Shown here piece by piece: positions 59,483 to 64,000 of a DNA stretch of 64,000 nt; positions within the stretch are counted from its first letter, which is position 1; each line of letters opens with the position of its first letter. This DNA is from Thermococcus sp. 21S9 (GTDB lineage Archaea > Methanobacteriota_B > Thermococci > Thermococcales > Thermococcaceae), in assembly GCF_012027635.1 (NCBI RefSeq), contig NZ_SNUS01000001.1, positions 62,001 through 126,000 on the forward strand, given 5' to 3'. The translations under genes were made by a program, and so were the position numbers. The notes under the pieces are model-generated. The model ran no database searches and was not told the DNA's origin. It worked only from the letters and a program-made list of their open reading frames with translations.

Positions 59483-60246
59483 ACCACATCCCTCCTTTTG
59501 ATGAGAACCCATGAGAGGGCAAAGAGGGCCAGCGGGACGAGAAGGCCCCAGCTGACGTACTGAGCCGTGAAAGGCGTGAAGTCAGTACTTCCGCTCCTGG
59601 AGATAGCGTTGATGAAGAGTTGAGGGGGCAGGTTAGAGACCCCGGTCACGCGGGGCGCGTATATCACCGCGAAGCCGACCATGAATGCGAGGAACGCGTT
59701 TGGAGAGATGAGAGAAGTCAGGGTGCCAACAGCTATTAGGTAGAGCACCATGAAGACCACTAGAACTAACGCGTCTCCAATGAAACTGGAGGTTATCGCG
59801 GGAAGATAACCGGCTATGCTTGCATATGTTGTTACAGTGATGTAAGTAAAGGGTAAAAGTATCATTATAAATCCGTAGATGAAGAGTGAGAGAAGTTTAA
59901 CTCCAAATATCTCCGTGTTTGAATATGGAAGCGAGTAAACTGAGAGTGCAATCCCACTGTCCCTGTCATAGCGGAAGGTCAAGGCCCCAAGAAGCAGGAT
60001 TAGGAAGCCCATCAGGGTCCAGACATCGTTGAGGGAGAGCAGACCCAGTATTGACGTCGAAACCCCGGAGGCCTTTGACGCGCCAAAGAGTTGAACATCC
60101 ATTCCCGATGCGAATCCAACGCTCGAGCTAACCCCCATCAGAAACCTCTTCATGGCCATTCCAACGAGGAGTATTCCAAAAAATAGAAGAACGTTCTTTA
60201 TTACGTCGTTCATTTCCCAGCGGAAGAGTTTGTAAAGCCTTCCCAT
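59479..60246 (-). CDS. ABC-2 type transporter permease
   Basis: 255 aa, six membrane helices. Begins MGRLYKLFRWEMNDVIKNVLLFFGILLVG and has TLMGFLILLLGALTFRYDRDSGIALSVYSLPYSNTEIFGVKLLSLFIYGF, the ABC-2 pattern (RD..G....LLS.P.S...I...K). With the ATPase at 58275 it would form an exporter. GGGAGGTAGTC precedes the ATG, 4 nt after the stop of the gene before it. Confidence 0.88.
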   Translation of the reverse strand: MGRLYKLFRWEMNDVIKNVLLFFGILLVGMAMKRFLMGVSSSVGFASGMDVQLFGASKASGVSTSILGLLSLNDVWTLMGFLILLLGALTFRYDRDSGIALSVYSLPYSNTEIFGVKLLSLFIYGFIMILLPFTYITVTTYASIAGYLPAITSSFIGDALVLVVFMVLYLIAVGTLTSLISPNAFLAFMVGFAVIYAPRVTGVSNLPPQLFINAISRSGSTDFTPFTAQYVSWGLLVPLALFALSWVLIKRRDVV

Positions 60247-60250
60247 ATGA

Positions 60251-61315
60251 CTACCTCCCCGGTTTCTTTACCTTGCTAATTCCAGCCGTTACCAAGAGAA
60301 CCACGAGGGCTCCGTAAAAGACGTAGGCCGTTTTAACGTCCGGTCTGTGAAAGCTGACGGTGTTGGATTTTTTAACGCCCGTTTTAAACGACTTCAGTAC
60401 AAGCCCCACCGCGTAGAAGTCATCGTGTTTAACTTCCACTTGATACAAGGCGTATTCATCGGAGAAGGACGTGCTTAGAACACCAACGGCCCAGAGGTCG
60501 GACCCGCCGTTCGGCGTGAACACGAGCTTTCCATCCGATGCGTCGAACGTGTAAATCAGGGTTGCCATCTGAACGATCTCGATGGGATACCCCTTCCCAA
60601 ACGGCTGGGTCAGGTTAAACGAGTACCTGTCGGTAACCACGGTCTTGAGGGGCGGATAATAGGTGATATTCTTCCATCTCTTCGGATTCTTGTTGTCTAC
60701 CATAACCCTGCCGACAACTGTGCTGAAAGGGTACTTGGAAAACGTACTGCCCTTTTCGAGCGGGTGCAACAGGTTGTCAAAGAGCATCGTGTGGCCGTAG
60801 GCTTTTCCGTTCTTTACAACCTGCATGTCGGCTTCTCTGATGAGATACGAGCCGGTTATCGTAACTTTCCGAAGTCTGAACACGTACCAGGTCCAGTCCT
60901 TGAAATCCGGGTCATGGCTCTTCTCGGTTTTCGCCGACAGAACTTCAGACTCATTCCAAAAGACTGGAGGACGAACTCCTTTAGGAAGAACCGTCATTAC
61001 AGTGACGTTGCTGAGCTCTATTTGAACGTGCGAAAGAATGTATCCATTGTTTTCATCGGAGAAGTTGAACCGTATCACGGTGTCGTTGTACGTTTTTATA
61101 ATGTAAAGAACCCCAGAGTAGTTGTAAATCATCAACGAAGTGGTTATCCAGTCAGGTTTGTCCCCGTGGGAGACGCGGTAGTGAATGTATGGGTTGTATC
61201 TTGAGGAAATATACGTTAGTGACACATAGCCCCCAACCCCTGACGAAGCGCTTGCAAAGGATGGAATTACTATTATCATTAACATGAGAGAACATATTAA
61301 TAAGTATCTCCTCAT
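60251..61315 (-). CDS. Large secreted, membrane-anchored protein of the ABC operon
   Basis: 354 aa. Signal peptide at 1-23 ending SFASA, a beta-rich extracellular part of about 300 residues with many Tyr and several NxT/S sites (NYSG, NDTV, NVTV, NITY, NLTQ), then a C-terminal helix (about 328-345) and KKPGR. Not recognised. GGAGGGGGC precedes the ATG. It sits between the small secreted protein and the permease, so it may bind or process the exported product. Confidence 0.78.
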   Translation of the reverse strand: MRRYLLICSLMLMIIVIPSFASASSGVGGYVSLTYISSRYNPYIHYRVSHGDKPDWITTSLMIYNYSGVLYIIKTYNDTVIRFNFSDENNGYILSHVQIELSNVTVMTVLPKGVRPPVFWNESEVLSAKTEKSHDPDFKDWTWYVFRLRKVTITGSYLIREADMQVVKNGKAYGHTMLFDNLLHPLEKGSTFSKYPFSTVVGRVMVDNKNPKRWKNITYYPPLKTVVTDRYSFNLTQPFGKGYPIEIVQMATLIYTFDASDGKLVFTPNGGSDLWAVGVLSTSFSDEYALYQVEVKHDDFYAVGLVLKSFKTGVKKSNTVSFHRPDVKTAYVFYGALVVLLVTAGISKVKKPGR

Positions 61316-61366
61316 ATTGCCCCCTCCAGAGATTAAAAAAGAAGTTTAAAAACAAGCAGATAGTGT

Positions 61367-61690
61367 TCAAACGTATGGCCACCCAGCAGATGAAACTACC
61401 TTGTGATACCCGTCTATGGTTACTATGGTCTCAGCCCCATTCGGATCAGGTATTATTGTAACTCCTGTAAGGACGTGAGCTCCGTAAGCACCCCCGCCTC
61501 CAGTCCTATACGTGATGTAGTAGTTTAGGTAGGGGTGCTGAACATCGTACTTGACTCCAATCTCCGTCCAAGAGTATCCATACGAGTCACTGTTGTATCT
61601 CCTAACTGAAGTAACAGCCCAAGTCGTCGCTGCCACGAGTCCAGTAGCTACTACCAAGAGTCCAAACAGCACGGCAACCAGCTTCTTCAT
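61367..61690 (-). CDS. Small secreted protein, possible export substrate
   Basis: 107 aa. N-terminal signal-like segment MKKLVAVLFGLLVVATGLVAATTWA; the mature part (about 80 aa) is rich in Tyr, Gly, Ser and Thr (YNSDSYGYSWTEIGV, YYITYRTGGGGAYGAHVLTG) and ends VVSSAGWPYV. No Cys, no known family. First gene of the operon; GGAGGGTCGGAACT precedes the ATG, and TATA-like elements lie at about 61760-61771 and 61783-61797. A bacteriocin-like, pilin-like or structural role is possible; none can be claimed. Confidence 0.72.
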   Translation of the reverse strand: MKKLVAVLFGLLVVATGLVAATTWAVTSVRRYNSDSYGYSWTEIGVKYDVQHPYLNYYITYRTGGGGAYGAHVLTGVTIIPDPNGAETIVTIDGYHKVVSSAGWPYV

Positions 61691-61976
61691 AGTTCCGACC
61701 CTCCTGCCCGGGGGCAATTAATACGCTCGACCGGGCGATTGATACTATCCTTGACTTGGTATTTAACTTTTACTTCGAAATTGAGATATAAATTCCAAAA
61801 AAAAAATCGACCATAATGGAGATGGAATGGACACAGTGCAAATAATGAAGCGAATTACTTCACGTTAATAACTGGATTATACCAAGATTGGCGAAGTTGT
61901 TTAACAAAAATGTTATACTCCTAACGGAAAAATTTCGAAGACTAAAAATGATGAACGAGTATCGAATTTCGAACCT

Positions 61977-62777
61977 TCAGCTCCACGTCTCGGCTATAAC
62001 ATCGTGCTTGTGGATGCTCTCGTTGCTGATGACTTTCACGTGGAGTTTGCCCCTAAACTTCTCTCGGGCCTTGACGAAAATCTCGCGCGCGACATCTTCA
62101 ACGAACTTCGGGTTCGCGAACATGCCCTGAACGACCGCGTTCTCGTCAACCGTCTTCAGGAGTGTATACGTCGGGTGGCTGAAGGAGCTCTCCACGACGT
62201 CAATCATGTCTTCGAGCGCTATCTCCTCGTCGAAGGCCGTCCTGACCTCGAGCTCGCCGATGGCCCTCTGTATGTGGGTCTTGCCGTTGTTGTTGGCCAT
62301 CGCGTGCGGGCAGGCGGTGTTGCCTATAACCCTGACGCGGAGAACCTTCTCGAATGTGCCGTCCTCGTTCTTGATGACGCCGACCTCGACGTCGTAGGGC
62401 TCGTAGCTCGTCTTCCCGCTCGCCGGCGTTTCCCTGGGGATTATGAGGTGGGTCTTAATCCAGACTTCCGCCCTTCTATGCGGATGCTTGCCCTCAAGGC
62501 GCCTTATGACAGCCCTTCCAAGCTCCTCAAGCGAGCTGTGGGCTTCCCTAACCTCTTCCTCCACGGCCTCGCTCATGGCCTCGGTTATGCTCTCCACGAG
62601 CCTGCTCATGTGGATTCCCTTTTTCTCGGCAGGGACGTCTATCGTGACCTCGAAGAGCGGGAGGAACGTGTAGACCTTTCCCTTCCAGTTAATCTTGGCG
62701 ACGCTCCTGAGGTTAGTTATGCCGACGCGCCTGAGGGGTTCTCTAATCTCCGGAACTTCTTCCTGAGTCTCAATCAC
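61977..62777 (-). CDS. mptA: GTP cyclohydrolase MptA (GTP cyclohydrolase IV)
   Basis: 266 aa. FolE2/MptA family: [45 protein letters not shown], and the [21 protein letters not shown] block with the Fe(II)-site residues, then [14 protein letters not shown]. Makes 7,8-dihydro-D-neopterin 2',3'-cyclic phosphate, the first step to the modified folate (methanopterin-type) cofactors. The best start is GTG 62777 after GGGTGAG; GTG 62786 is three codons longer. TATA near 62809-62820. Confidence 0.94.
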   Translation of the reverse strand: MIETQEEVPEIREPLRRVGITNLRSVAKINWKGKVYTFLPLFEVTIDVPAEKKGIHMSRLVESITEAMSEAVEEEVREAHSSLEELGRAVIRRLEGKHPHRRAEVWIKTHLIIPRETPASGKTSYEPYDVEVGVIKNEDGTFEKVLRVRVIGNTACPHAMANNNGKTHIQRAIGELEVRTAFDEEIALEDMIDVVESSFSHPTYTLLKTVDENAVVQGMFANPKFVEDVAREIFVKAREKFRGKLHVKVISNESIHKHDVIAETWS

Positions 62778-62818
62778 TTCTCTCACCCGGGGTTGGCTTG
62801 AGAAAAGGTCTTTTAAAG

Positions 62819-63211
62819 TTAAGCCCGGAGCTCGTTCACCATGTAGTAAACGGTCCTCAGGGGAATACCGAGGCGCTCGCTGATTTCCCGCATCGGAACG
62901 CCCTTCCTGGCCAGCTCGCGGACGAGCTTCACCGTTTTTTCGTCGTACTTCCTCGGCCTCCCTCTTGGCCTGTTCTCGGGGACGAGCTCTATACCGAGCT
63001 GGCTGAGGGCATAGATAACCCTCTTGGAGACCTTTGGATAGAGACTCGGCGGACAGCTTATCCTCTTCACGTTGGGCGCGTTCTCGAGGATTTTGACTAC
63101 GACCTCCTTGGTCGGCCTTAAACTAACGTAAACCTCGGTGACGTCCTCATTGAGCTCGGAAAGCTTCCGCAGGAGTTCATCGTAGGTTTTGGCGCTCACC
63201 CGAACCTTCAT
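62819..63211 (-). CDS. DUF1699-type HTH protein
   Basis: 130 aa. N-terminal alpha/beta domain ([73 protein letters not shown]), then a basic hinge RPRGRPRKY and a helix-turn-helix ([33 protein letters not shown]). The family is archaeal and uncharacterised; DNA binding is likely. Follows the next entry by 4 nt on the same strand, so they are cotranscribed. Confidence 0.85.
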   Translation of the reverse strand: MKVRVSAKTYDELLRKLSELNEDVTEVYVSLRPTKEVVVKILENAPNVKRISCPPSLYPKVSKRVIYALSQLGIELVPENRPRGRPRKYDEKTVKLVRELARKGVPMREISERLGIPLRTVYYMVNELRA

Positions 63212-63215
63212 GCCC

Positions 63216-64000
63216 TCACCCCTGCAGGAGGTCGAGGAAGCGCTTGGCCTTGTCGCTCTTCGGCATGAACTTCTCGAACTTCTTCAGCTCGCTCTCGCTG
63301 AACAGAACCTTGTGCAGGCCGGAAATCACGAACTTCTTTATGGCCTCCTCCAACTCGGCCTCGTCAATCCCGAGGACCTCTGCGACTTTTCCTTCGTCGT
63401 ATGGACTCATGCCGTAGAGCAGAACCCCTCCGAGGAGGTAGTTGGGAATCGTTGTTATGTCCTTCCTCTTCCCGGTCAGCTGTTCCTCCATCTCGCACTT
63501 CCTTATGACGTAGATGCTCCCCTGACCGGTCTTGAAGTCCTTCTCGTGCCTGAAGGGCAAATCAAGGATTGAGTAGTGGCAGTCGACGCAGAGCTTTATC
63601 CCGGGGAAGATACCCAGGGTCTCGCGCTCCGTCGAGGAGGTGAGGAAGTAGTAGCGGAAGATGTCCAGGCCGAGCTTTTCGGCGCCGTTCTCGGGGTCGA
63701 GGGAGGCGTAGGCAAGTGCGAGGTTGTCAACGGTGTAGTGGTTGTTTATGAGAACTCCCCTCGTCTTCACGAACGTCAGAACGCGCCAGCGGAACCTTCT
63801 CCCGAAGCGCTTCCTGAGCTCCATCTCGATGTCTGCATCGGCCGGAAGGTCGAGTCTTGCTTTCTTCAGCCTGTTGTTCTCGAAGTATTCAACCTCAATC
63901 CTTATGCTCTTCGTCCTGACGGTTCCCTTCTCGCGGAGCTTGCCCTTTATGAACTTGAAAGTCTCTCTGACCTCGATGCTCTCCTTGGCCAGAAGGCGCA
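63216..64000 (-). CDS. Hypothetical archaeal protein (5' end missing)
   Basis: 261 codons are visible and the frame stays open at the window edge, so the true start is beyond it; the internal ATG at 63824 is not a likely start. An early basic region (KFIKGKLREKGTVRTKSIRIEVEYFENNRLKKARLDLP) precedes VKTRGVLINNHYTVDNLALAYASLDPENGAE and CVDCHYSILDLPFRHEKDF (one CxxC). A helical C-terminus (EVLGIDEAELEEAIKKFVISGLH) resembles a small helical DNA/RNA-binding end. It may belong to an uncharacterised archaeal DUF family; I cannot name it firmly. Confidence 0.75.
   Translation of the reverse strand, partial: RLLAKESIEVRETFKFIKGKLREKGTVRTKSIRIEVEYFENNRLKKARLDLPADADIEMELRKRFGRRFRWRVLTFVKTRGVLINNHYTVDNLALAYASLDPENGAEKLGLDIFRYYFLTSSTERETLGIFPGIKLCVDCHYSILDLPFRHEKDFKTGQGSIYVIRKCEMEEQLTGKRKDITTIPNYLLGGVLLYGMSPYDEGKVAEVLGIDEAELEEAIKKFVISGLHKVLFSESELKKFEKFMPKSDKAKRFLDLLQG

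Overview
The window is archaeal chromosome, almost certainly a hyperthermophilic Thermococcus or a close Thermococcales relative. The evidence is direct: archaeal TFB, FEN-1, Alba, prefoldin, Hef, an archaeal EF-2/EF-1A/S10 operon, an ADP-forming acetyl-CoA synthetase subunit, dense coding with many 4-nt overlaps, GGTG-type ribosome-binding sites a few bases before ATG, and BRE/TATA promoters about 25 nt before predicted transcript starts. The species cannot be named from this alone.

Layout. 1-9.0 kb: partial PP-loop protein, a VapBC pair, YhbY/S19e/PDCD5/TFB genes, FEN-1, a PsiE-like protein, the ACD alpha subunit, two tandem paralogous membrane proteins and a phosphoesterase. 9.0-19.2 kb: a cluster of two ferredoxin-containing MinD-type ATPases, three NifX/MTH1175-type proteins, a DUF364-type protein, a small membrane protein and a DUF134 regulator. 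Its make-up resembles the 'orange protein' (ORP) Mo-Cu clusters known from Desulfovibrio. 19.25-20.57 kb: a 1.3-kb AT-rich stretch without convincing genes. 20.6-38.4 kb: housekeeping genes (purB, alba, CBS protein, THEP1, mtnA, Fe-ADH, MFS exporter, second VapBC fused into an operon with an Lhr-type helicase, M20 peptidase, MBL hydrolase, TatD, DHPS-like protein, PHP protein). 38.5-40.4 kb: a methylmalonyl-CoA operon (B12-binding subunit, MeaB GTPase, epimerase). 41-49.6 kb: SMC-ScpA, Hef and a GH5-like secreted protein. 49.6-50.3 kb: a hairpin-rich non-coding segment beside tRNA-Leu. 50.4-57.1 kb: DUF835 protein, tRNA-Lys, DEAD helicase, then tRNA-Ser/S10/EF-1A/EF-2 on the minus strand. 57.1-64 kb: HD protein, a five-gene ABC-transporter and secreted-protein operon, MptA, a DUF1699 protein and a partial unknown gene.

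The most interesting items are the ORP-like cluster with shared Gly/Arg/Trp-rich tails and a shared TTTGTGCATA-type operator; the orphan promoter with a 16-bp palindrome at the edge of the AT-rich desert; the ABC/secreted-peptide operon; the array of unrelated hairpins next to tRNA-Leu; and three C/D-box-like sRNAs with complementary terminal stems and the same unusual NCGA D box. Start codons were chosen mainly from the position of GGTG/GGAGGTG motifs; several differ from the longest reading frame. No database search was possible, so family names come from motif recognition.
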